From: Nocardioides sp.
Lineage (GTDB): Bacteria; Actinomycetota; Actinomycetes; Propionibacteriales; Nocardioidaceae
Direction of reading: 5' to 3'
DNA length: 50,612 nucleotides
Assembly (NCBI GenBank): GCA_030698375.1
Contig: JAUYLL010000122.1
Span: 1 to 50,612, forward strand
Shown: positions 7,431 through 15,454 of the stretch, piece after piece
Numbering within the stretch: the first letter of the stretch is position 1
Layout of the letters: each line of letters starts with the position of its first letter
The notes under the pieces: model-generated
The model's input: only the letters and a program-made list of their open reading frames with translations
Databases searched by the model: none
Told to the model about the DNA's origin: nothing
Translations under genes and position numbers: made by a program

Positions 7431-10142
7431 GTGAGCTTCGTCCCCGTCACCGGTCCCGCCACGCTGCGCCGTGCGACGCCGGCCCGCGCGAGCGAGGTCG
7501 AGTTCACCGCCGGGGGCCACGGCACGGGGGCGCGCGCCTCCCGGGTGGTCAGCCTGCCGATCGCCGCCGCCCTCCCGGTGCTGACCCGCGCGCACCGGCG
7601 CGACGACGTCCACCCCTCGGTGGGCCTGCTCGGCCAGGCCGCGATGCTCGCGCTGCGCTACGTCGCCGACGGCCGCATCGAGCCGGCCGGCGCGGAGGCC
7701 TGGCGGATCGGTCCGCTGCTCGAGGACGACCACGAGCGGATCCGGCTGCTGGCGGCCGCCCGGCGCCACGACGGGCTGGACGCCGAGGCCGCCGAGGAGC
7801 TGGTCCGCTTCCTGCTCGACGCCGTCGCCGACACGGTGCCGCGGGGGGTGCCCGGCACGGTCCGCCGTACGCCGGATCGCGCCTCGACCCGCGGGCGGTC
7901 GGCGCGGCAGGAGAGCGGTCCCGGGTGGATCCACCAGGTGGCGCTGTCGCTGCGGGTCGAGGCCGACGACGAGGACCTCGTCGACGGCCGGGTGCGGGTC
8001 GTCCCCCAGGTGCACGCCGCCGACGACCACACGCGGGTGACCGAGGCAGCGCTGCTGTGGCTCGGGGAGGCCGACGGGTTCAGCAGCCAGGCCCGGGTGC
8101 ACGCCGCGACCCTGCTGCGGAAGGCCGCGGAGGCGTGGACGCCGCTGGCCCGGGTCCTCGACCTGCGCGTTCCCGACGAGGTCGCCCTCGAGCCCGACGA
8201 GGTCGGCGACCTGCTCGAGCACGGCGTCGGCGCCCTCGGGGAGCTGGGCGTCGACGTGCTGTGGCCGCGCGTGCTGCGCCGTGACCTGACCGCCGAGCTG
8301 GTGGTCGACCGGCGTACCGGCCCGGGTGACGCCCCGATGAAGGAGGGCCTCTTCGGCCCCGGCGCGCTCTTCGCCTTCGACTGGCGGCTGGCCATCGGTG
8401 ACGACCCGCTCACCGTCGAGGAGATGGAGACGCTCCGGTCGGCGACCACTCCGATCGTGCGGCTGCGCGACAACTGGATGGTCATCGACCCCCTCACCGC
8501 GCAGCGGGCCCGGCGCCGGCTGTCGGGTCGCGGCCGTTCGGTGCCCCCGGCCGAGGCGCTCGCCGCAGCATTGACCGGCGTCGGGGAGGTCGACGGCGAG
8601 GAGGTGCCGGTGCATCCCGGCGCGAGCGTCGAGCGCGACCGGGCCCGGCTGCTCGCCGCTCGCGAGCGCGAGCCGGTGCTCGTGCCGACGGGGCTGCAGG
8701 CCACGCTGCGTGACTACCAGCGCCAGGGGCTCACCTGGCTCGCCGAGCTCACCGACCTCGGCCTCGGCGCCTGCCTGGCCGACGACATGGGGTTGGGCAA
8801 GACGATCACCCTCATCGCGCTGCACCTGCACCGCCGCGAGGCCGGGCGCACCGGCCCGACCCTCGTCGTCTGCCCGGCCTCCCTGCTCGGCAACTGGGAG
8901 GCGGAGGTACGCCGGTTCGCGCCCGGCGTCCCGGTGCGCCGGTTCCACGGGGCGACGCGCTCGCTGCACGGGCTCGACCCCGAGGCCACCCTCGGGGCGG
9001 AGCCCGACCTCGGCTTCGTGCTGACGACGTACGGCACGCTCCGCAACGACGCGGCCACCCTCGGGCAGGTCGCATGGGACCTCGTGGTCGCCGACGAGGC
9101 CCAGCACGTGAAGAACGCCCGCTCGTCGACCGCGCGGGCGTTGCGCGAGGTGGGCTCGCACGCCCGCGTCGCGCTGACCGGCACGCCGGTCGAGAACGAC
9201 CTCACCGAGCTGTGGGCGATCCTCGACTGGTGCACGCCGGGCCTGCTCGGCTCGCGGCAGGCGTTCCGGCGGGTGTGGGCCTCCCCGATCGAGTCCGGGC
9301 AGGAGCCCACCAAGGCGCGGCAGTTCGCCGACCTGGTCTCGCCGTTCCTGCTGCGCCGCCGCAAGTCCGACCCCGGCGTCGCACCCGAGCTGCCGCCGAA
9401 GACCGAGACCGACCACCCGGTCCGGCTCACCCGCGAGCAGACCGTGCTCTACGAGACGCTCGTCCAGGAGTCGATGCGGCGGATCGCCGAGGCCGACGCG
9501 CACACCCGGCGCGGGCTGGTGCTGGCGCTGCTCACCGGGCTCAAGCAGATCTGCAACCACCCCGCCCACTACCTCAAGCAGGCCACCGCCGGCCGCACCG
9601 GACGGCTGCCCGGCCGCTCGGAGAAGCTCGACCTCGTCGACGAGCTGCTCGACACCGTGCTCGCCGAGGGGGGAGCGGTGCTCGTCTTCACCCAGTACGT
9701 CGCGATGGCGCGGCTGCTCGAGGACCACCTGGCCCGCCGGGGCGTCCCCAGCCAGCTGCTGCACGGCGGGACGCCGGTGGCCCAGCGCGAGCAGATGGTC
9801 GCCGACTTCCAGGACGGCCGGGTGCCGGTGTTCCTGCTCTCGCTCAAGGCCGGCGGCACCGGCCTGAACCTCACCCGGGCCGACCACGTCGTGCACTTCG
9901 ACCGCTGGTGGAACCCCGCCGTCGAGGAGCAGGCGACCGACCGCGCCTACCGGATCGGGCAGACCCGGCCGGTGCAGGTGCACCGCGTCATCGTCGAGGG
10001 CACCGTCGAGCAGCGCGTCGCCGAGCTGCTCCGGCAGAAGCGGGCGCTGGCCGACTCCGTCCTGGCCGGGGGCGAGACGGCGCTGACCGAGCTGTCCGAC
10101 GACGAGCTGCACGACCTCGTGTCGCTCCGGGGCCCCGGGTGA
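7431..10142 (+). CDS. SNF2-family DEAD/DEAH-box ATPase (helicase-like)
   Basis: A 903-residue Swi2/Snf2 ATPase. The N-terminal 430 residues are the less conserved bacterial SNF2-associated region. The motor follows: motif I DDMGLGKT at about residue 451, motif II DEAQ at 555, motif III LTGTPVEN, motif V LKAGGTGLNL, and motif VI QATDRAYRIGQ near 840. Such proteins translocate on duplex DNA and remodel protein-DNA or RNA polymerase complexes; the bacterial role is poorly defined. GTG 7431 is preferred over ATG 7401 because the earlier codon lies inside the divergent peroxidase gene and lacks any signal. The stop overlaps the SWIM gene start by four bases, so the two are translationally coupled. 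Confidence 0.93.
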   Translation: MSFVPVTGPATLRRATPARASEVEFTAGGHGTGARASRVVSLPIAAALPVLTRAHRRDDVHPSVGLLGQAAMLALRYVADGRIEPAGAEAWRIGPLLEDDHERIRLLAAARRHDGLDAEAAEELVRFLLDAVADTVPRGVPGTVRRTPDRASTRGRSARQESGPGWIHQVALSLRVEADDEDLVDGRVRVVPQVHAADDHTRVTEAALLWLGEADGFSSQARVHAATLLRKAAEAWTPLARVLDLRVPDEVALEPDEVGDLLEHGVGALGELGVDVLWPRVLRRDLTAELVVDRRTGPGDAPMKEGLFGPGALFAFDWRLAIGDDPLTVEEMETLRSATTPIVRLRDNWMVIDPLTAQRARRRLSGRGRSVPPAEALAAALTGVGEVDGEEVPVHPGASVERDRARLLAAREREPVLVPTGLQATLRDYQRQGLTWLAELTDLGLGACLADDMGLGKTITLIALHLHRREAGRTGPTLVVCPASLLGNWEAEVRRFAPGVPVRRFHGATRSLHGLDPEATLGAEPDLGFVLTTYGTLRNDAATLGQVAWDLVVADEAQHVKNARSSTARALREVGSHARVALTGTPVENDLTELWAILDWCTPGLLGSRQAFRRVWASPIESGQEPTKARQFADLVSPFLLRRRKSDPGVAPELPPKTETDHPVRLTREQTVLYETLVQESMRRIAEADAHTRRGLVLALLTGLKQICNHPAHYLKQATAGRTGRLPGRSEKLDLVDELLDTVLAEGGAVLVFTQYVAMARLLEDHLARRGVPSQLLHGGTPVAQREQMVADFQDGRVPVFLLSLKAGGTGLNLTRADHVVHFDRWWNPAVEEQATDRAYRIGQTRPVQVHRVIVEGTVEQRVAELLRQKRALADSVLAGGETALTELSDDELHDLVSLRGPG

Positions 10143-10912
10143 CCGACCCGACCGTCGTGCGGGCCCGCTTCCCGGCCCGGCGCGGCCAGGTCCGGGCCAC
10201 CACCTGGTGGGGCAAGGCGTGGGTGCGCGCGGTCGAGGAGTCGGCCTACGACGAGAAGGACGCCACCCAGGGCCGCACCCTCGCCCGGCGCGGCCGGGTC
10301 GGCGCGATCGGTGCCGGGCCGGGGCGGGCCACCGCGGTCGTCGAGGACACCACCGGCGTCTTCACGACCTCGGTCGGGCTGCCGGTCCTCGGCGTGCGCG
10401 ACTGGGAGCTCTTCCTCGACGAGCTCGCCGGCCGGTCCGGGCACGCCGCCGCCCTGCTGGCCGGGGAGCTGCCGCACTCGCTGATGGAGGACGCCGAGGC
10501 CGCCGGCGTCGAGCTGCTGCCCTACGGCTCCGAGCTCGAGCCGACCTGCCCGTGCGACTCCTGGGTGCAGCCGTGCCGACACGCCCTGGCGCTGACCTAC
10601 CAGCTCGGGTGGTGGGTCGACGAGGACCCGTTCCTGCTCTTCCTGCTGCGCGGCCGGACCCGCGAGCAGGTGCTCGCCGGCCTCGACGAGCGGTACGACG
10701 CGCAGGCCGGGGTGTTCGAGGAGCCGGAGGAGCCCGCGTTCCACACGGGGCCGTTGGTGGCGGAAGCCGCCGAGCGCGCCCGGATGGTGCTCGCGCTCGC
10801 GGAACACGCACCCACCGGCGACGGGCTCGCCGATCCTGCCGTGGCGGCGTACGACGTGGCGGTGGAGGGGCTGGTCAGGCCGGGACGTCGAGGGCCCGCA
10901 GGGCCATCGTGA
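10139..10912 (+). CDS. SWIM zinc-finger protein
   Basis: A 257-residue protein starting at a GTG that overlaps the helicase stop (GTGA). The SWIM motif CxCxnCxH is visible as CPCDSWVQPCRH at about residues 138-149. The N-terminus has TTWWGKAWVRAVE, which is typical of this family. SWIM domains bind nucleic acid or protein, and the pairing with a SNF2 ATPase recurs in actinobacteria (family knowledge), so the two probably act as a complex. The 3' end overlaps the convergent TetR gene by 38 bases. Confidence 0.9.
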   Translation: MTDPTVVRARFPARRGQVRATTWWGKAWVRAVEESAYDEKDATQGRTLARRGRVGAIGAGPGRATAVVEDTTGVFTTSVGLPVLGVRDWELFLDELAGRSGHAAALLAGELPHSLMEDAEAAGVELLPYGSELEPTCPCDSWVQPCRHALALTYQLGWWVDEDPFLLFLLRGRTREQVLAGLDERYDAQAGVFEEPEEPAFHTGPLVAEAAERARMVLALAEHAPTGDGLADPAVAAYDVAVEGLVRPGRRGPAGPS

Positions 10913-11441
10913 CGAGCTCACCCCGCATGGCGTCCTGCGACAGGTAGGAGCTGCGGGGGGTGGAGTTGAGCAGCCCGAAGACCGCGTGCGCCCGGGCCAG
11001 CGCGGCATCGGCGGTGAGCCGCGGGTTGACCCCGCGCAGGGCGGTGGTGAGCAGGGCGACGTACTCGCGCTGGAGGAGGCGGACCCGCTCCCGGGCGTCG
11101 TCGGGCAGCGCCGACCAGTCCCGGTCCTGGACCACGATGAGTGCCTGCTCGCGCAGCGCGAAGTCGGTGTGCCAGGCGACGAGGGCGCGGACGGCGGCGG
11201 CCGGGTCGGCGGCGGCGCTGCTGCGGGCGCGGGCCTCACGCAGGAGCTCCTCGCTGATCGAGACCAGCATCTCGGCGAGCATCGCGTCCTTGGCCGCGAA
11301 GTGTCGGTAGAGCGCAGGCCCGGAGACCCCGCAGGCCCGGCCGATGTCGCCGACGGAGACGCCGTGGAACCCGCGCTCGGCGAAGAGGTTCGCGGCGGCG
11401 CGCAGCATCTCCTCGCGGCGGGTCACCGGCTCTGTGGTCAT
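10875..11441 (-). CDS. TetR/AcrR-family transcriptional regulator (SACE_7040-like)
   Basis: A 188-residue repressor. The N-terminal helix-turn-helix reads FAERGFHGVSVGDIGRACGV followed by GPALYRHF, and the ligand domain includes FGLLNSTP. The overall pattern resembles the SACE_7040 group, which I associate with leucine and acyl-CoA degradation genes. The carboxylase operon 2.4 kb downstream, with its 18-bp palindrome at 13863-13880, is therefore a plausible target (inference). The ATG lies six bases after TAGCCT on the minus strand (11453-11448), so the transcript is probably leaderless. Confidence 0.88.
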   Translation of the reverse strand: MTTEPVTRREEMLRAAANLFAERGFHGVSVGDIGRACGVSGPALYRHFAAKDAMLAEMLVSISEELLREARARSSAAADPAAAVRALVAWHTDFALREQALIVVQDRDWSALPDDARERVRLLQREYVALLTTALRGVNPRLTADAALARAHAVFGLLNSTPRSSYLSQDAMRGELVTMALRALDVPA

Positions 11442-11502
11442 CTGCGCAGGCTAGTGGGTTGGCCCAGGCGCCCGTCGACGGCGGCAACGAACGCGAGGAC
11501 GA

Positions 11503-11539
11503 GGGAATCCTGCAGTCATCAGGTGACTGCGGGATTCCC
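11503..11539. terminator. Hairpin after the class V aminotransferase gene
   Basis: Arms 11503-11518 and 11524-11539 are 16 bases each with one G-T type mismatch, separated by a five-base loop. It lies 13 bases beyond the minus-strand stop at 11552 and before the TetR promoter. There is no T tract, which is common for actinobacterial terminators. A regulatory role is possible but less likely. Confidence 0.6.
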
Positions 11540-11551
11540 GGCTGATGAATC

Positions 11552-12610
11552 TCAGCCCGGCCGCACGTGGCCGCGGAGCGCGGCTCCCAGCGGGGTCACC
11601 TCGTCGACGGTGTTGTGGACGTGGAAGCTCACCCGCAGCCGGCCGGCGCGCTGGGCGGCGACGACGTCGTGGGCGGCGAGCAGGTCGGGGACGGCGTCGT
11701 CGGTCGCCAGCGCCAGGATCGCCGAGCCGGGCTCGGGCAGGTCGGCAGCGTGGCTGAACGCTGCGGCGACCTCGAGCGCGTGGGCGTGCAGCGCGTCGCG
11801 GCCGACACCGAGGAGGAAGTCGAGCGAGGCGGCGGTGCCGACCCAGTCGAACCATGCCGGTGAGACGTCGAAGCGGCGGGCGTCGGGGGCCAGTCGCAGC
11901 GGCAGCCCGTAGATGCTCGCCCACGGATCCTCTCCGGCGAACCACCCTGCGGCGAGGGGCCGCAGGCGGTCGGTGACGTCCGGGCGGACGGTGAGGAACG
12001 CCGTACCGCGGGGGGAGAGGAGGAACTTGTAGCAGCCGCACACGGTGACGGCGAAGCGGGAGGCGTCGACGGGCAGCCAGCCCGACGCCTGGGTGAGGTC
12101 GAGCAGCATGTCGGCGCCGTGCCGCGCGCAGGCGGCCTCCAGAGCGGCCAGGTCCGCGAGCGCGCCGTCGGCGGATTGGACCGCTGCCACCGCCACCCAG
12201 GCCGTGTCCGGCCCGACCCGCTCGGGCAGGTCCGCGAGCGGGACCTCCACGACCTGGACGCTGCGGTCGGCGTGCGCGGCGAACGGGAAGGTGACGCTGG
12301 TGAACTCCCCTTCGGCCACGAGCACCTCGGCCCCGTCCGGGACGGCGGCCGCGACGAGGCCGACGAACGGGGAGACCTGGTGGCCGACCGCGACCGTCGA
12401 GGGGTCCACCCCGACCAGCCGCGCGTACGCCGCCCGCGCGTCGGTGATGGCCGCGTCGAAGTCCGGTGGCTGCAGGCGGCCGGCGGCCCACCCCGCGTGG
12501 GCGACCCGCAGTGCCTCCTGGGTCGCGCGCGGCGGCAGGCCCATCGACGCGGTGTTCAGGTAGAGCGTCTCCGCGGTGAACTCCGCCGCGTGCGGCCAGT
12601 GCTCGGGCAT
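11552..12610 (-). CDS. Class V aminotransferase / kynureninase-like PLP enzyme
   Basis: A 352-residue fold-type I PLP enzyme. The cofactor aspartate is in MLLDLTQASGWLP and the Schiff-base lysine is in GCYKFLLSPRGTAFL (about residue 217). The N-terminus YLNTASMGLPP is typical of class V enzymes. These include cysteine desulfurases, kynureninases and small-substrate aminotransferases; no cysteine desulfurase active-site loop is evident, so the substrate is unknown. TAGAGT (12622-12617) lies six bases before the ATG. It sits between the TetR gene and the leucine-rich-repeat gene, with strong inverted repeats on both sides. Confidence 0.85.
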   Translation of the reverse strand: MPEHWPHAAEFTAETLYLNTASMGLPPRATQEALRVAHAGWAAGRLQPPDFDAAITDARAAYARLVGVDPSTVAVGHQVSPFVGLVAAAVPDGAEVLVAEGEFTSVTFPFAAHADRSVQVVEVPLADLPERVGPDTAWVAVAAVQSADGALADLAALEAACARHGADMLLDLTQASGWLPVDASRFAVTVCGCYKFLLSPRGTAFLTVRPDVTDRLRPLAAGWFAGEDPWASIYGLPLRLAPDARRFDVSPAWFDWVGTAASLDFLLGVGRDALHAHALEVAAAFSHAADLPEPGSAILALATDDAVPDLLAAHDVVAAQRAGRLRVSFHVHNTVDEVTPLGAALRGHVRPG

Positions 12611-12640
12611 GCGCCGACTCTAGGACGCGGTGGACCGATG

Positions 12641-12685
12641 ACGTGGGTGATCTGGTGCCACCAGGTAGCACCAGATCTCCCACGT
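12641..12685. repeat. Long inverted repeat in the divergent aminotransferase / LRR intergenic region
   Basis: Arms 12641-12658 and 12668-12685 are 18 bases each with a single mismatch and a nine-base centre. The element lies 31 bases upstream of the aminotransferase start and about 50 upstream of the LRR gene start, just beyond the aminotransferase hexamer. An operator for one or both genes, or a transcript hairpin that insulates them, would fit. The inner sequence TGGTGCCACCA can also fold on its own. Confidence 0.75.
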
Positions 12686-12735
12686 GATCGACGAAGTGGC
12701 GGATCCGGTCGCCGGGGCCATGCTTGACTCGCCGC

Positions 12736-13878
12736 GTGGAGCTCATGCCTGGAGAAGTCGTCGGCGGCGTGATCCCCGAGGAGACTGTGCGGGCGGTCCG
12801 CAAGACCGGCTTCGCCTCGCTCGGATCGTCGGACAAGAGCGTCATCACTCTTGACGGCCTGCTCCCTGTGGCCGAGCACCTCAGGGAGCTCCACGTCTAC
12901 GGCCCCAGCGACCTCTTGCTCTTGCCTGCCTTCCCCCGTTTGCGGAACCTGAGCATCCAGTCGAGCCCCCGGAAGGTGGACTTCTCCGGTCTCGAGGACC
13001 TGGAGGTGCTCACCCTGAAGAGCACCCCGACCCTGCGTCGCGCGATGGCGGCCGCAGACCTGCCGCGGCTCCACTCACTGGGACTCAGCGGCGCGTCGGC
13101 CGACTTCGCGGCCCACGACTACGCCATCCGGCCGACGTCGGTCAGCTTCAACAGCGCGCGCAAGCTCGAGCGCCTCGACACGTCGCTGGGGTGGTTGCAG
13201 GCCGTCGAGGAGCTGGAGATCCACGGGTCGTCCCGGTTCAGTCTCGCCAGCCTCCGGGGGCTGCCAGCGCTGCGGCGCCTAGAGCTCCACTCGGTCACCC
13301 GGCTCTGGGACGTCGCCGAGGTCGGCGACGCGCTGGCGGATGTCGACGTCACGTTCGAGAGCTGTCGGGAGGTCGACGATGTCAAGGCGTTCCTGGGTCT
13401 GCAGGCGCGCACCATCAGCGTCGTCGGCGACAACCTGCCGGTCAGCAAGGCGGAGGCAGCGCGGATCCCGGTCGAGGACCTCGAGCCGCGGGGGCGCTGG
13501 TCCCTGCCTCCGGTCCTGCTGCCGAATCCGCCGGTTTCCGCCTTCGTGGCCGACGGGCTCAACGAGGCGTTCGTCGAGCAGTACCTGACAGGTCAGCTCA
13601 GCGAGACATCGGTGGATCGGCTCATTGAGCGCGTGGCGATCGCGTTGGACGGCGTGCTCACCCGTCGTGGCATCGAGCTGCGGCCTCCTTACACGATCAG
13701 GGCGGAAGCGGAAGCCGCTCTCTTCGCTTTTGCTTGGGAAGGCAACCTCGACGAGGTTGCCGACGGGGTCGAGAGAACACTGGTCGTGGACCATCGACTC
13801 GATCATGATCTGGGACGCTGGGGTGAGCTACGCGCCGCCTTCGTCTCCGCTCTGGACGGCCCTGTTAACGATCGTTAA
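12736..13878 (+). CDS. Leucine-rich-repeat protein of unknown function
   Basis: A 380-residue protein if started at GTG 12736; TTG 12724 and ATG 12745 are alternatives in the same frame. From about residue 35 to 215 it shows irregular leucine-rich repeats of the LxxLxLxS kind (for example [12 protein letters not shown] and [12 protein letters not shown]). The C-terminal 130 residues are helical and unrecognised. No signal peptide or membrane segment is seen, so a cytoplasmic binding protein is likely. Third-position GC falls near its 3' end, unlike the neighbours, and the gene separates the TetR and aminotransferase genes from the carboxylase operon. Acquisition by transfer is possible. Its stop codon lies inside the palindrome of the next promoter. 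Confidence 0.75.
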   Translation: MELMPGEVVGGVIPEETVRAVRKTGFASLGSSDKSVITLDGLLPVAEHLRELHVYGPSDLLLLPAFPRLRNLSIQSSPRKVDFSGLEDLEVLTLKSTPTLRRAMAAADLPRLHSLGLSGASADFAAHDYAIRPTSVSFNSARKLERLDTSLGWLQAVEELEIHGSSRFSLASLRGLPALRRLELHSVTRLWDVAEVGDALADVDVTFESCREVDDVKAFLGLQARTISVVGDNLPVSKAEAARIPVEDLEPRGRWSLPPVLLPNPPVSAFVADGLNEAFVEQYLTGQLSETSVDRLIERVAIALDGVLTRRGIELRPPYTIRAEAEAALFAFAWEGNLDEVADGVERTLVVDHRLDHDLGRWGELRAAFVSALDGPVNDR

Positions 13879-13880
13879 CA
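13863..13880. promoter_or_regulatory. 18-bp perfect palindrome overlapping the carboxylase promoter (probable repressor operator)
   Basis: TGTTAACGATCGTTAACA is its own reverse complement. The hexamer TAACAT (13876-13881) begins inside it and is followed by exactly seven bases and the GTG at 13889, the leaderless pattern used throughout the window. A dimeric repressor bound here would block the -10 element. The TetR gene at 10875-11441 is the obvious candidate regulator; that link is inference. Confidence 0.75.
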
Positions 13881-13888
13881 TCGAACCC

Positions 13889-15454
13889 GTGAGAGAACTC
13901 GTCGAGGACCTCCGGGCACGGGTCGCGGCCGCCCAGCAGGGCGGGTCGGAAGCGGCCCGGGAGAAGCACCACGCCCGCGGCAAGCTGCTGGCCCGCGAGC
14001 GGGTGGACCGGTTGCTCGATCCGGGCAGCCCGTTCCTGGAGCTCAGCCCGCTGGCGGCGACGGGCATGTACGGCGACCCGGACGGCCCCGACGCGGTCCC
14101 CTCGGCGGGCATCGTCACCGGCATCGGCCGGATCAGCGGCCGCACCTGCGTGGTGGTCGCCAACGACGCCACGGTCAAGGGCGGCACGTACTACCCGATC
14201 ACGGTGAAGAAGCACCTGCGCGCCCAGCAGGTCGCCGCCGACAACCGGCTTCCGTGCGTCTACCTCGTCGACTCCGGCGGTGCGTTCCTGCCGATGCAGG
14301 ACGAGGTCTTCCCCGACCGCGAGCACTTCGGCCGGATCTTCTTCAACCAGGCCAACCTCTCGGCCGCGGGCATCCCGCAGATCGCCGCGGTCATGGGCTC
14401 CTGCACCGCCGGCGGCGCCTACGTCCCGGCGATGTCGGACGAGACCGTGATCGTCAAGGAGCAGGGCACGATCTTCCTCGGCGGACCACCGCTGGTGAAG
14501 GCCGCGACCGGTGAGGTCGTCACGGCCGAGGAGCTCGGCGGCGGCGACGTGCATGCCCGCACCTCCGGCGTCGTCGACCACCTCGCCGACGACGACGACC
14601 ACGCCCTGGCGATGGTGCGCAGCATCGTGGCCACCTGCGAGCGCGGGGCCGGGGGCGGGGAGCCGCCGTACGAGCCTGAGGAGCCCGCGCTCGACCCCGA
14701 GGGCCTGTACGACGTGGTCCCCGTCGACGGCCGCACGCCGTACGACGTCCGCGAGGTGATCCGCCGGATCGTCGACGCCAGCCGGTTCCACGAGTTCAAG
14801 GCGCTCTACGGCGAGACCCTGGTCTGCGGGTTCGCCCGGATCTGGGGCCACCCCGTCGGCATCGTCGCCAACAACGGGATCCTCTTCTCCGAGTCCGCGC
14901 TGAAGGGCGCCCACTTCATTGAACTGTGCAACCAGCGCGGCGTGCCGATCGTGTTCCTGCAGAACATCACCGGCTTCATGGTCGGCAAGGAGTACGAGAA
15001 CCGCGGGATCGCCCGCGACGGCGCCAAGCTCGTCACGGCCGTCGCCAGCAGCGTTGTCCCGAAGTTCACCGTCGTCATCGGCGGGTCCTACGGCGCCGGC
15101 AACTACGGCATGTGCGGGCGCGCCTACGACCCGCGCTTCCTGTGGATGTGGCCGAACGCCCGGATCTCGGTGATGGGCGGCGAGCAGGCCGCCTCGGTGT
15201 TGGCCACCGTCCGTCGCGACGGCATCGAAGGCCGTGGCGGCGAGTGGAGCGACGACGAAGAGGAGGCTTTCAAGGCGCCGATCCGCGAGCAGTACGAGGA
15301 GCAGGGCTCGCCGTACTACTCCACGGCGCGATTGTGGGACGACGGCGTCATCGACCCCGCTGACACCCGCCGCGTGCTCGGCCTCGGCCTGGCCACCGCT
15401 GCCGCCGACCCCACCCCGACCCCGATGCCGCACTTCGGCATCTTCCGGATGTGA
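13889..15454 (+). CDS. Acyl-CoA carboxylase carboxyltransferase (beta) subunit, probably methylcrotonyl-CoA carboxylase
   Basis: A 521-residue carboxyltransferase that moves carboxyl groups from biotin to an acyl-CoA. It shows the crotonase-like glycine-rich segments [15 protein letters not shown] (N-half) and [21 protein letters not shown] (C-half, split here as [12 protein letters not shown] and [13 protein letters not shown]). The latter, with [10 protein letters not shown], is characteristic of methylcrotonyl-CoA and geranyl-CoA carboxylases. The adjacent HMG-CoA lyase argues for leucine catabolism. GTG 13889 is chosen from the leaderless hexamer and because the family N-terminus begins there. 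It overlaps the next gene by four bases (GTGA). Confidence 0.93.
   Translation: MRELVEDLRARVAAAQQGGSEAAREKHHARGKLLARERVDRLLDPGSPFLELSPLAATGMYGDPDGPDAVPSAGIVTGIGRISGRTCVVVANDATVKGGTYYPITVKKHLRAQQVAADNRLPCVYLVDSGGAFLPMQDEVFPDREHFGRIFFNQANLSAAGIPQIAAVMGSCTAGGAYVPAMSDETVIVKEQGTIFLGGPPLVKAATGEVVTAEELGGGDVHARTSGVVDHLADDDDHALAMVRSIVATCERGAGGGEPPYEPEEPALDPEGLYDVVPVDGRTPYDVREVIRRIVDASRFHEFKALYGETLVCGFARIWGHPVGIVANNGILFSESALKGAHFIELCNQRGVPIVFLQNITGFMVGKEYENRGIARDGAKLVTAVASSVVPKFTVVIGGSYGAGNYGMCGRAYDPRFLWMWPNARISVMGGEQAASVLATVRRDGIEGRGGEWSDDEEEAFKAPIREQYEEQGSPYYSTARLWDDGVIDPADTRRVLGLGLATAAADPTPTPMPHFGIFRM

Noticed and set aside
7404-10112. A 902-codon minus-strand frame opposite the SNF2 gene
   Set aside because: Same effect: low-complexity shadow of a gene with all helicase motifs intact.
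9947-11239. A 430-codon minus-strand frame spanning the SWIM gene and part of the TetR gene
   Set aside because: It lacks any domain, while the SWIM motif and the helix-turn-helix are clear in the frames I annotated.
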